Assembly (NCBI GenBank): GCA_012838715.1
Contig: DUOR01000064.1
Location: 1-15,129 of the forward strand
DNA: 15,129 nt
Origin: Actinomycetales bacterium
Lineage (GTDB): Bacteria; Actinomycetota; Actinomycetes; Mycobacteriales; Mycobacteriaceae
Reading direction: 5' to 3'
Shown here: piece by piece, positions 7,371 through 13,746 of the stretch
How the letters are laid out: every line of letters starts with the position of its first letter
How positions within the stretch are numbered: position 1 is the stretch's first letter
Program-made: the position numbers and the translations under genes
The notes under the pieces: generated by a model
Database searches by the model: none
What the model saw: the letters and a program-made list of their open reading frames with translations, nothing else
Told to the model about the DNA's origin: nothing

Positions 7371-8543
7371 TCAGTTCAGGCAGATGCCGCGCTGGTGCTG
7401 GGCGGAGGTGACGCCCGGCTCGTCGGCGACGCCCCACTGGTAGACCATCGTCGCCTCCGGGGCGCCCGCCTCGACGCACGGGGTGATGGGGCCGTCAAAG
7501 CTTTCCGGCAGCGGGCCGGGGTTGTCGTAGACGGTGATCACTCGGTACGCCCCCGCCGAACCGCAGTCGGCGCGGTACATGAGCTGCCCCTCGAGGACGG
7601 CGCATTCGCCGGGCTCGATGAGGTTGATGTTGCGGGACTTGTCGTCGCCGACCTTCATCAGGCAGAACGCGTCCACCGGGCCGCCGGTGTACCAGAGGGC
7701 GTCCGTCGACCCGTCGACGTCGATGCAACGGGTGCCCGTGGGCTCCTCCCGCACGTGAAGGACCTCGAACACCGCGCGGGGGTCATCGCAGTCGACGATT
7801 TCCGGGAGCTCGAGGTTCTCCACCACGACCCCCGCTTCGCCCTGGTCCGGGATGCACTCCCCGACCTGCGCGATCTCACCGTTGCCGGAACCGCCCGAGC
7901 CGGAGCCGGAGTTGCCGGAGCCGCCCCCGTCCCCGGACCCATCTTCGTTTCCGGAGCCGCCGCTCCCGGAGTCGCCGTCCCCGGAACCCTCGCCCGATTC
8001 GGACGAGGAGTCCCCCGATCCCGCGGTCGTGGCCATGTCGCCGGCGGTGTTGAGGAACCGGGTCAGGACGATGCCGCCCAGCACCAGGACCACCACCGCC
8101 GCAATGATGACGGCAATCTTCAGCGTCGACTTCCCGCCGCCACCGCCCGATCCCTGCGGCGACGCACCGTAAGGGCCATTCGGACCGCCAGGACCACCGG
8201 GACCTCCGGGGCCTCCCGGGCCACCCGGTCCTCCCGGGCCTCCCGGGCCTCCCGGGCCGTAAGGGCCGGGACCATTCGGGCCACCCGGTCCTGCGGGCCC
8301 ACCGGGGCCCGGCCCGTAGGAACCCGGACCATTCGGGCCACCCGGCGCTCCGGGCCCACCGGGGCCATACGGTCCCGGCTGCGGGCCCCCGCCCTGCTGT
8401 CCCGGGTACCCGTGACCCTGCGGGCCCTGCTGCCCGGACGCCCCGTAACCGCCCGGACCGTACGGGCCTGACCCGTACGGATCCGAACCGGGACCGTTCT
8501 GCGGATTTCCCTGTCCTCCAAAGCCCCACTGCTGGTCATTCAT
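7371..8543 (-). CDS. Gly/Pro-rich membrane-anchored LppU-like protein
   Basis: A 390-residue protein in four parts. Residues 1-130 are a cytoplasmic Gly/Pro/Gln/Tyr-rich tail with collagen-like GPGGPG stretches and two 19-residue repeats (60-78 and 79-97). Residues 142-161 form one membrane helix. Residues 170-222 are a Ser/Gly/Asp linker. Residues 226-390 are an outer domain with eight cysteines (230, 252, 273, 294, 314, 327, 356, 388), enough for four disulfides. The N-in orientation is inferred from K138 and K142 before the helix. The outer domain, opening with VGECIPDQ and then VDCDDPRAVFEVLHV, resembles the actinobacterial LppU / SCO3897-like proteins of unknown function. ATG 8543 lies six bases after a -10-like TAATTT, which suggests a leaderless message. 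A role at the cell surface is inference; I do not recognise a specific one. Confidence 0.85.
   Translation of the reverse strand: MNDQQWGFGGQGNPQNGPGSDPYGSGPYGPGGYGASGQQGPQGHGYPGQQGGGPQPGPYGPGGPGAPGGPNGPGSYGPGPGGPAGPGGPNGPGPYGPGGPGGPGGPGGPGGPGGPGGPGGPNGPYGASPQGSGGGGGKSTLKIAVIIAAVVVLVLGGIVLTRFLNTAGDMATTAGSGDSSSESGEGSGDGDSGSGGSGNEDGSGDGGGSGNSGSGSGGSGNGEIAQVGECIPDQGEAGVVVENLELPEIVDCDDPRAVFEVLHVREEPTGTRCIDVDGSTDALWYTGGPVDAFCLMKVGDDKSRNINLIEPGECAVLEGQLMYRADCGSAGAYRVITVYDNPGPLPESFDGPITPCVEAGAPEATMVYQWGVADEPGVTSAQHQRGICLN
8171..8376 (-). repeat. Gly/Pro codon repeats, 57-bp unit
   Basis: Low-complexity DNA made of GGNCCN units encodes the collagen-like tail of the membrane protein. Within it, a 57-bp unit (19 codons) is duplicated; ACCATTCGGG recurs at 8271 and 8328. 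Next to it is a run of 9-bp Gly-Gly-Pro units. Such tracts are prone to length change and to assembly error. Confidence 0.8.
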
Positions 8544-8549
8544 GGCGCA

Positions 8550-8579
8550 AAATTACAACGCGGGCGGCCCGGATGTCAG
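8550..8579 (-). promoter_or_regulatory. Predicted leaderless promoter, LppU-like gene
   Basis: On the minus strand CTGACA (8574-8579) and TAATTT (8550-8555) are 18 bases apart. The expected transcription start falls at or within a base or two of the ATG at 8543, so the message would have no leader and no ribosome site. Confidence 0.5.
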
Positions 8580-8702
8580 TCCCTGGCGAGACTTTTCAGG
8601 GTATTCACCGAATTGTCACGCTGGCCGCAGGTGCCGTCGGCACGCGAGAAGGGCGGCACACTCGCCCTTCCGGGAATTCATACCTGTGGGAATATGTATT
8701 AA

Positions 8703-8806
8703 TCATGAACCACATTGATGTAGACGATCTGCAACAGAAATCGCCGGTTTTCGGCCCTTTTCGGCCGTTTTCTGTTGCAGATTGTCTACATGAATGTGAA
8801 TCATGA
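8703..8806. repeat. Long inverted-repeat element, copy 1
   Basis: Two 38-base arms (8703-8740 and 8769-8806) are inverted copies matching at 34 of 38 positions, around a 28-base loop that itself has partly repeated TTTTCGGCC units. The arm core is ACATTCATGT, then GTAGAC, then AATCTGCAACAGAAA. A related element with the same core lies at 14956-15054. The surroundings (8670-8840) are markedly AT-richer than the rest of the window. Related 15-17-base segments (GGGAAT...ATTAATC) flank it at 8688-8704 and 8823-8837. No T-run follows either arm, so it is not a standard terminator. It lies about 160 bases upstream of the LppU-like gene. Confidence 0.85.
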
Positions 8807-9068
8807 AATATAACTATCCGCCGGGAATGGATTAATCGCACGAGCCACAGGCTGGGCCCGAGATCGACGGGAAATCCGCGCTCCCCGGGCCCCGCGCCCA
8901 GCCCGCGCCGGACCATCCCCGCCGGCAGGCCGAGATGCCGGACCCTGCACCCCAACCCCGCCGGAACGCCTGACCTCCGCTCCCCAACCCCGCCGGCCCC
9001 GCGCCCAGCCCCACTCGGATGCCGCGCCGCGCCACGGTGCCGCGCGTCGATCCGTCGGAAAGCGAAAA
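8807..9068. other. Gene-free stretch with degenerate direct repeats
   Basis: This part of the 554-base gap between the LppU-like gene and tRNA-Arg has no credible gene. It contains two 15-base direct repeats, each present twice: CCCCGCGCCCAGCCC at 8890-8904 and 8997-9011, and CCCCAACCCCGCCGG at 8950-8964 and 8982-8996. They look like remnants of duplication in non-coding DNA. The copy of GTCGGAAAGC at 9054-9063 is annotated separately. Confidence 0.6.
9054..9063 (+). repeat. Intergenic copy of 10-mer GTCGGAAAGC
   Basis: One of eight exact copies in the window. The others are at 642, 2754, 4769 and 13725 in this orientation, and at 216, 12984 and 13467 as the reverse complement. This copy lies next to the tRNA-Arg terminator, outside any gene. 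Confidence 0.75.
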
Positions 9069-9093
9069 CCCCGGCAGACGATGTCTGCCGGGG
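9069..9093 (-). terminator. Rho-independent terminator of tRNA-Arg
   Basis: A perfect 11-bp stem (9069-9079 with 9083-9093) and a 3-base loop, followed on the minus strand by TTTTCGCTTT. It starts four bases past the encoded CCA of tRNA-Arg. Confidence 0.88.
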
Positions 9094-9097
9094 TAAG

Positions 9098-9173
9098 TGG
9101 TGCGCCCGAAGGGATTCGAACCCCTAACCTTCTGATCCGTAGTCAGATGCTCTATCCATTGAGCTACGGGCGC
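9098..9173 (-). tRNA. tRNA-Arg (anticodon ACG)
   Basis: A complete tRNA on the minus strand. Acceptor arms GCGCCCG and CGGGCGC pair fully, followed by discriminator A and an encoded CCA (9098-9100). The anticodon stem TCTGA/TCAGA holds CTACGGA, giving anticodon ACG (9138-9140), and the T loop GTTCGAATC is standard. A34 of this tRNA is the known target of TadA. A possible -10 (TAATGT, 9213-9218) lies upstream with no good -35. Confidence 0.97.
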
Positions 9174-9264
9174 ATCCGCCGCTCGGGCGCTCGGCCCGTG
9201 CAACGGGATAGAACATTACCCCCGGCGCGATGAAACAACCAAATCCGCAGGTCACGGGCATTTT

Positions 9265-9296
9265 GGGGCGCCGTGGCCCACACAGCCACGGGCCCC
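9265..9296 (-). terminator. Hairpin downstream of the acyltransferase
   Basis: CCGTGGC (9271-9277) and GCCACGG (9285-9291) form a 7-bp stem that extends through GGGGC/GCCCC with a one-base bulge. It lies about 45 bases past the acyltransferase stop. Only AAAA follows on the minus strand, so classical termination is doubtful. Confidence 0.4.
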
Positions 9297-9340
9297 GCCC
9301 ACACCGCCACCGCCGCAGCCCTCACCGCCACCGGCGCCGC

Positions 9341-10429
9341 CTACACCACCACGGGCGCGGGCTTGCGGCGCTTCAGCGGCGGCGGGTGCATGATCCACTT
9401 CAGCACCGGGACGCGCCCCACGAAGTACAGGAACGCGCTGGCGGCGGCGCAGACGAGCAGCATGAGCACGACGCCGGCCTCGGGCTCCTCGAAAATGGTG
9501 ATGCCGTTCGCCGACAGCCACCGGGCCAGCGGCAGGCCGATGATCCACAGCGCCAGCGGGTGCGCCAGGTAAATCGGCAGGGTGTTGCGGCCAATCGCGA
9601 CGAGCGCGGGCGACAGCACCGGCACCCGCACCAGATGCACGGCAATGACGATGGCGATGGGCACCGCGAGGATGGCGCCGGCCAGCCGCAGCAGCACGAA
9701 ACCCGTCTCGGATTCGATGAGCGAATACAGCACCCACCACGTCAGGTAGGCGGCCAGCGCGCCGAGGGCGACGAACACCGGCATGAGCTTGCCGACGCCG
9801 CCCGCCGGCTCCCGATCGGGGTCGACGGCCGCGTGCTTGGCCAGCTTCAGCCACAGCGCCCGGCCGTACAGGCCGACCATGAACGCGGGCAGGTACAGGG
9901 CGATGTGGCTGATTTCGGCGTAGCGCTCGTACTGGCGGCCGTCGAGCAGCGCGTAGGCGATGCCCGGGACGAACGACAGGGCGACGACCAGGCCCGGTGG
10001 AAGTTTCCTGGTCAGCACGGCGATGACGTTGAACACCATCAGCGCGTACAGGAACCAGATGCCCGGGTCACCGACGATGACGGACCGGATGAACTCGCCG
10101 AACGTCTGGTAGCCGGGGTCCTGGATGTACCGCGCCACCGCCGTGATCACCTTGAACACCAGGTAGGGCACCAGCAGGAACCAGATTCGGCGGTACCAGA
10201 GGTCCGTCAGGTTGCGGCTGATGACCCGGTGCGAGAACAGCCCCGAGATCATGAAGAACAGCGGCATGCGAATCGGGTCGAGCAGCAGTTAAAAGGCGCG
10301 CAGGTACGTGTCCTCGCCACCGGGGACGACGAGGATCGCGTGGAGCAGGACGACGCCGATGATGGAGATGGCCTTGGCCACGTCCGCCCAGTCCATGCGG
10401 GCCTGGGTGGCGACAGCGCTTCGTTGCAT
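9341..10429 (-). pseudogene. Acyltransferase-3 membrane protein with in-frame stop
   Basis: If read through, this is a 362-codon integral membrane acyltransferase of the acyltransferase-3 (OafA/NodX-like) family, which O-acylates surface glycans. The expected opening is present from ATG 10429: DWADVAKAISIIGVVLLHA (13-31), with the family's histidine (H30) in helix one. Then comes an in-frame TAA at codon 47 (10289-10291). The same frame resumes at once with LLLDPIRMPLFFMISGLFS, the family's second conserved block, and continues through about nine more hydrophobic segments to a normal stop. So there is one nonsense codon and no frameshift. A ribosome restarting at Met55 (10267) would make a 308-residue protein lacking helix one. 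GAAAGGGA lies upstream of ATG 10429, and a lone -10-like TATGCT lies at 10501-10506. A sequencing error is possible. Confidence 0.85.
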
Positions 10430-10565
10430 GCGTGAACAAGTCCCTTTCCACCGGTGCCCCGGGGACGTCCGCGGCTCGGATTCTCTTGTGAAACGTCCAG
10501 AGCATATCGGAACGGGGCTTACGCCCCCACCCGGTCGGGAGGGGCGGGCAGCGGGGCGGCCGCCG

Positions 10566-10982
10566 TCAGCCGACCAGTTCGGCGATGAGTTCGCGCACGC
10601 GGGCGTCGATGTCGTCGCGGACGAGGCGCATGCGTTCGGCGCCGTGGATGCCGCGTGCCGACGGCTCGTCGGTCAGCCATCGTTCGAAGGTGCCGCGGGC
10701 GTCGTCGGGGAGGTCGTAGATGGCGTCGCCGCCGAGGACGACGACCCGGTCGACGCTGCGCGCCACGTCCGGGTTGATGGGCTTGGGGTGGCCGCCGGAC
10801 ATGTCGGCGCCGACTTCGGCGATGGCGGCGACGGATTCCGGGTTCAGCTTGGTGCCGGGGCGGGTGCCGGCGGAGTGCACGTCGAGGGCGTCACCGGCGT
10901 GGTGCCGGGCGAGGGCGGCCGCCATCTGGGACTTGCCGCCGTTGCCGACGCAGAGGAACAGGACGGAAGGACGGGTGCTCAT
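10566..10982 (-). CDS. arsC: Mycothiol-dependent arsenate reductase ArsC
   Basis: A 138-residue cytosolic enzyme of the low-molecular-weight phosphatase fold. In corynebacteria the close homologue ArsC1 joins arsenate to mycothiol, and mycoredoxin then releases arsenite. The N-terminal loop [19 protein letters not shown] carries catalytic C11 and matches the C. glutamicum signature, with K17 where classical phosphatases have Arg. HSAGT (36-40) and GADMS (58-62) follow. No further cysteines are seen, so the thioredoxin-linked three-cysteine mechanism is excluded. Its ATG overlaps the acr3 stop by four bases (ATGA), so the two are translated together. Arsenite formed here would be the substrate of Acr3. 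Confidence 0.93.
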   Translation of the reverse strand: MSTRPSVLFLCVGNGGKSQMAAALARHHAGDALDVHSAGTRPGTKLNPESVAAIAEVGADMSGGHPKPINPDVARSVDRVVVLGGDAIYDLPDDARGTFERWLTDEPSARGIHGAERMRLVRDDIDARVRELIAELVG

Positions 10983-12178
10983 GACCGGTGGGTTTCCTTT
11001 CGCGGGGTGGCGGGGCGAGCCGGGGTCGGATCGGCCGAACCAGCCGGGGCCGAACCAGCCGCGGCCCGGTTGCCGGCGTCACCGGCGTCGCGGGCGTCGC
11101 GGGCAGTCGGGACGGAGGGGTCGGCGGGGAAGAGCCGGGGGCCCAGCCACAGCATGGCGTACACGAGGCCGACCAGCACGGGGACTTCGATGAGGGGGCC
11201 GATGGTGCCGGCGAGCGCCTGCCCGGAGAAGGCGCCGAATGTGCCGATGGCCACGGCGATCGCCAGCTCGAAGTTGTTGCCCGCGGCGGTGAAGGACACG
11301 GACGCGGATTGGGCGTAGTTCATGCCCGCCGCCCGCGAGACCGCCAGGGCGATGAAGAACATGCCGACGAAGTAGATCAGCAGCGGCGCCGCCAGGCGGA
11401 CGACGGCCCAGGGGTTCGAGGTGATCTGGTGTCCCTGGAGGCTGAACAGCAGGACGATCGTGTACAGCAGGCCGATGAGGGCGAACGGGGAGATGCGGGG
11501 GATGAACTTTTCCTCGTACCATTCGCGGCCCTTCAGCCGCTCCCCCGCCAGGCGCGACAGCACGCCGGCCGCGAGGGGGATGCCGAGGAACACGAGCACG
11601 GATTTGACGATGTCCCAGAAGGAGAAGTCGGCCGCCACCGTCGGCAAGCCCAGCCAGGAGGGCAGGACCTGCAGGTAGAACCAGCCGAGCACGCCGAACA
11701 TGAGCACCTGGAACACCGAGTTGATGGCGACGAGCACGGCGGTGGCCTCGCGGTCGGCGCAGGACAGGTCGCTCCAGACGAGGATCATGGCGATGCAGCG
11801 GGCCAGTCCGACGATGATGAGGCCGGTGCGCAGCTCCGGCTGGTCCGGCAGGAAAATCCACGCCAGGGTGAACATGAACGCGGGGCCGACCACCCAGTTG
11901 AGCAGCAGCGACACCGCCATGAGGCGGCGGTCGGAGGTGATTTCGCCGGCCTTGTCGTAGCGGACCTTCGCCAGCGGCGGGTACATCATCACCAGCAGGC
12001 CGAGGGCGATGGGGATGGAGATGCCGTCGACCTCCATGGCGCCCAGCGCGTCGCCCATGCCGGGGATGAGGCGGCCGAGGAGCAGGCCCAGGGCCATGGC
12101 CAGCAGAATCCAGACGGCGAGGTAGCGGTCGAGGAAGCCCATGCGGGCGGGCCGCACGGTGGGTTCACCGGTGGTCAT
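10979..12178 (-). CDS. acr3: Arsenite efflux permease, ACR3 family
   Basis: A 399-residue inner-membrane arsenite exporter with about ten hydrophobic segments from residue 20 to 347. The signature residues of the family are visible: C128 in [15 protein letters not shown] and E304 in [15 protein letters not shown], both needed for transport in studied members. The last 45 residues form an Ala/Arg/Asp/Pro-rich hydrophilic tail, perhaps cytoplasmic, containing short DAR/DAG repeats. ATG 12178 was chosen because AAAGGTG lies upstream and the family N-terminus follows soon after; the open frame extends further but runs through the promoter and operators. It is first in the leftward acr3-arsC operon, divergent from arsR. 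Some corynebacterial literature calls this gene arsB although it is not of the ArsB family. Confidence 0.95.
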   Translation of the reverse strand: MTTGEPTVRPARMGFLDRYLAVWILLAMALGLLLGRLIPGMGDALGAMEVDGISIPIALGLLVMMYPPLAKVRYDKAGEITSDRRLMAVSLLLNWVVGPAFMFTLAWIFLPDQPELRTGLIIVGLARCIAMILVWSDLSCADREATAVLVAINSVFQVLMFGVLGWFYLQVLPSWLGLPTVAADFSFWDIVKSVLVFLGIPLAAGVLSRLAGERLKGREWYEEKFIPRISPFALIGLLYTIVLLFSLQGHQITSNPWAVVRLAAPLLIYFVGMFFIALAVSRAAGMNYAQSASVSFTAAGNNFELAIAVAIGTFGAFSGQALAGTIGPLIEVPVLVGLVYAMLWLGPRLFPADPSVPTARDARDAGDAGNRAAAGSAPAGSADPTPARPATPRKETHRS

Positions 12179-12194
12179 GGGGCACCTTTCGACG

Positions 12195-12212
12195 TATTGA
12201 CACGCATCGATA
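12195..12212. promoter_or_regulatory. Putative ArsR operator 1
   Basis: TATTGA-cacgca-TCGATA is an 18-bp imperfect palindrome of the form TATYGA-N6-TCRATA. Outer bases CG and CG extend it to 22 bp. It overlaps the expected acr3 transcription start region. A match of identical design lies 33 bp to the right, centre to centre. Confidence 0.65.
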
Positions 12213-12215
12213 CGA

Positions 12216-12243
12216 ATCCTACCCCCATATCGACTCCCGTCAA
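12216..12243 (-). promoter_or_regulatory. Predicted acr3-arsC promoter
   Basis: On the minus strand TTGACG (12238-12243) and TAGGAT (12216-12221) are 16 bases apart. Transcription would start near 12209. The -35 lies inside operator 2 and the start lies inside operator 1, so ArsR bound at either site would block it. Confidence 0.6.
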
Positions 12244-12245
12244 TA
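12228..12245. promoter_or_regulatory. Putative ArsR operator 2
   Basis: TATCGA-ctcccg-TCAATA is an 18-bp palindrome with the same half-sites and spacing as operator 1. It covers the acr3 -35 and touches the presumed arsR -10 (TATGCT, 12246-12251). That -10 lies six bases before the arsR ATG, so arsR is probably leaderless and repressed from this site. Confidence 0.65.
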
Positions 12246-12257
12246 TATGCTGGCGGC

Positions 12258-12617
12258 ATGGCCGGCACACCCACGACGCAACGCATCCTCCCCCTCGCGG
12301 ATCCCACCGCCTGCTGCTCCCTCGGCAGCGGCCCCCTGACCCCCGACGAGGCCGAACGCTACGCCGCCCTGTTCCGCGTGCTCGCCGACCCGGCGCGCCT
12401 GCGCATCCTGTCGAAGCTCGCCGCCGAGGGTTGCGGCCCCATCACCGTCGGCGAACTCACCGGGCGGCTGGGCCTGAGCCAGCCGACGGTGTCGCACCAC
12501 CTGAAGAAGCTGAGCGACGCCGGCCTGCTGGAGAAGACCCGCTCCGGCCGGACCGTCACGCACGCCGTGCGCCCCGAGCTCTTCGCCGAGCTGCGCACCG
12601 TGCTGCAGATGGATTAG
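12258..12617 (+). CDS. arsR: Arsenite-responsive repressor ArsR
   Basis: A 119-residue ArsR/SmtB winged-helix dimer that represses the locus and leaves DNA when As(III) binds. The helix-turn-helix is at about 66-90 (VGELTGRLGLSQPTVSHHLKKL), followed by the wing (LLEKTRSGRTVTHAV). Cysteines C19, C20 and C59 match in order and spacing the C. glutamicum triad C15-C16-C55, a metal site unlike the CxC site in helix three of the E. coli plasmid repressor. The ATG lies 79 bases from the divergent acr3 start, with two operator-like palindromes between. arsO follows seven bases after the stop, so the two form one transcript. Confidence 0.96.
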   Translation: MAGTPTTQRILPLADPTACCSLGSGPLTPDEAERYAALFRVLADPARLRILSKLAAEGCGPITVGELTGRLGLSQPTVSHHLKKLSDAGLLEKTRSGRTVTHAVRPELFAELRTVLQMD

Positions 12618-12624
12618 GCGCCCG

Positions 12625-13695
12625 GTGCACGGATCAGCGGGCGAACCCCGGGAAGGGTCGGGCGCCGGCCCGCACGGCGTCATCGTCATCGGCGGTGGGC
12701 AATCGGGCCTGGCCACCGCGTTTTACCTGCTTCGCGCCGGCATCGACGTGCTCGTGCTGGACGCCGGGGAGGCGCCGGGCGGTTCCTGGCGGGAGATGTG
12801 GCCGTCGATGACGTTGTTTTCCACCGCGGAGTTCTCCAACCTCCCGGGCATCCCCATGCCCGCGTACGAGGGTTTCCCGCCCGCGTCGCACGTCGTCGAT
12901 TACCTCGCCGCCTACGAGCACCGCTACGCCATCCCCGTCGAGCGCCCCGTGCGCGTGACCCGGGTGGAGGCCACCGGCGCCGCGCTTTCCGACGGCGGCC
13001 GCTTCCGCATCCACGCCGAAACCCCGGATTCCCCGGCCCGCACCTGGACCGCCGATCACGTGGTCGCGGCGACGGGCACCTGGTCGGCGCCGTTCGTTCC
13101 GGCGTACCCGGGGCGGTTTCACGGGAAACAATGGCATTCGGCGACGTACCCGGGCCCGGATCTTTTCCGCGGCTCGTCGGTGGCGGTGGTCGGCGGGGCG
13201 AATTCGGCGGCGCAGATTGCCGCGGAACTGACCCGCGTCGCGGAGGTCACCTGGTTCACGCGCGGGGAGCCGCGGTGGATGCCCGACGACGTCGACGGCC
13301 GAGTACTTTTCCACCGGAACCGGCAGCGGATGCTCGCGATCCTGCGCGGCGAGGGGGACCCGGGCGCGGATTCGGCGCTCGGCGACATCGTCATGGTCCC
13401 CGAGGTCCTCGCCGCCCGCGACGAGGGCCGCCTGCGCGCGACGCCGATGTTCCACTCCCTCGACGAGCTTTCCGACGCCGGCGTGGACCACCTCATCTGG
13501 TGCACCGGCTTCCGGCCGGCGTTGCAGCCCGTCCGGGGCCTGCTCGAGGGCCGGGAGCCCACGGTCCCGGGCCTGCACCTGGTGGGCTACGGCGACTGGG
13601 TCGGACCCGGTTCGGCGACCATCACCGGCCTCGGCCCCTACGCCAAGGCCACCGCCCGCGCCATCGCGGCGGACTTCGGCGCAACGGTTCGCTGA
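12625..13695 (+). CDS. arsO: ArsO-like FAD/NAD(P)-dependent monooxygenase
   Basis: A 356-residue flavoprotein of the flavin-containing monooxygenase type. The FAD site is VIVIGGGQSGLATAFYL (19-35). PGGSWREMWPSMTLFS (49-64) is the usual following block, then VVAATGTWSAPF and a second Rossmann motif VAVVGGANSAAQIAAEL, where Ala replaces the usual second glycine. LIWCTGFRP and the C-terminal GSATITGLGPYAKATARAIA complete the fold. Proteins like this in actinobacterial ars operons are named ArsO; to my knowledge their reaction is not settled. It starts with GTG seven bases after the arsR stop and has no clear ribosome site, so it probably depends on coupling to arsR. The gene name rests on operon position and fold; a CzcO-like oxidoreductase name would also fit. 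Confidence 0.82.
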   Translation: MHGSAGEPREGSGAGPHGVIVIGGGQSGLATAFYLLRAGIDVLVLDAGEAPGGSWREMWPSMTLFSTAEFSNLPGIPMPAYEGFPPASHVVDYLAAYEHRYAIPVERPVRVTRVEATGAALSDGGRFRIHAETPDSPARTWTADHVVAATGTWSAPFVPAYPGRFHGKQWHSATYPGPDLFRGSSVAVVGGANSAAQIAAELTRVAEVTWFTRGEPRWMPDDVDGRVLFHRNRQRMLAILRGEGDPGADSALGDIVMVPEVLAARDEGRLRATPMFHSLDELSDAGVDHLIWCTGFRPALQPVRGLLEGREPTVPGLHLVGYGDWVGPGSATITGLGPYAKATARAIAADFGATVR

Positions 13696-13724
13696 ACAGC
13701 CTCCGGGGAGCCGGGGCGGGCGGC

Positions 13725-13734
13725 GTCGGAAAGC
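13725..13734 (+). repeat. Intergenic copy of 10-mer GTCGGAAAGC
   Basis: The second copy of the window-wide 10-mer that lies outside a gene. It sits in the 51-base gap between the convergent arsO and flavin oxidoreductase genes. No terminator hairpin is evident in that gap. Confidence 0.75.
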
Positions 13735-13746
13735 ACCGTGCGGGGA

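Noticed and set aside
8703..8806. Mirror-image 33-codon frames on both strands of repeat copy 1 (8705-8806 plus, 8703-8804 minus), each ATG to TGA with similar peptides
   Set aside because: The similarity follows from the inverted-repeat symmetry. In copy 2 the matching frame is broken in the loop on both strands, so the peptide is not conserved and a nucleic-acid role is more likely.
8703..8806. Repeat copy 1 as a Rho-independent terminator
   Set aside because: Neither strand has a T-run after the stem, the loop is 28 bases, and no gene ends into it from either side at a normal distance.
8605..8955. A 116-codon minus-strand frame through repeat copy 1 and its right flank
   Set aside because: It has no family resemblance, crosses the repeat, and composition outside the repeat is that of non-coding GC-rich DNA.
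12179..12307. N-terminal extension of Acr3 by 43 codons
   Set aside because: The extension runs through the promoter, both operators and the arsR start. The family N-terminus and a ribosome site fit ATG 12178.
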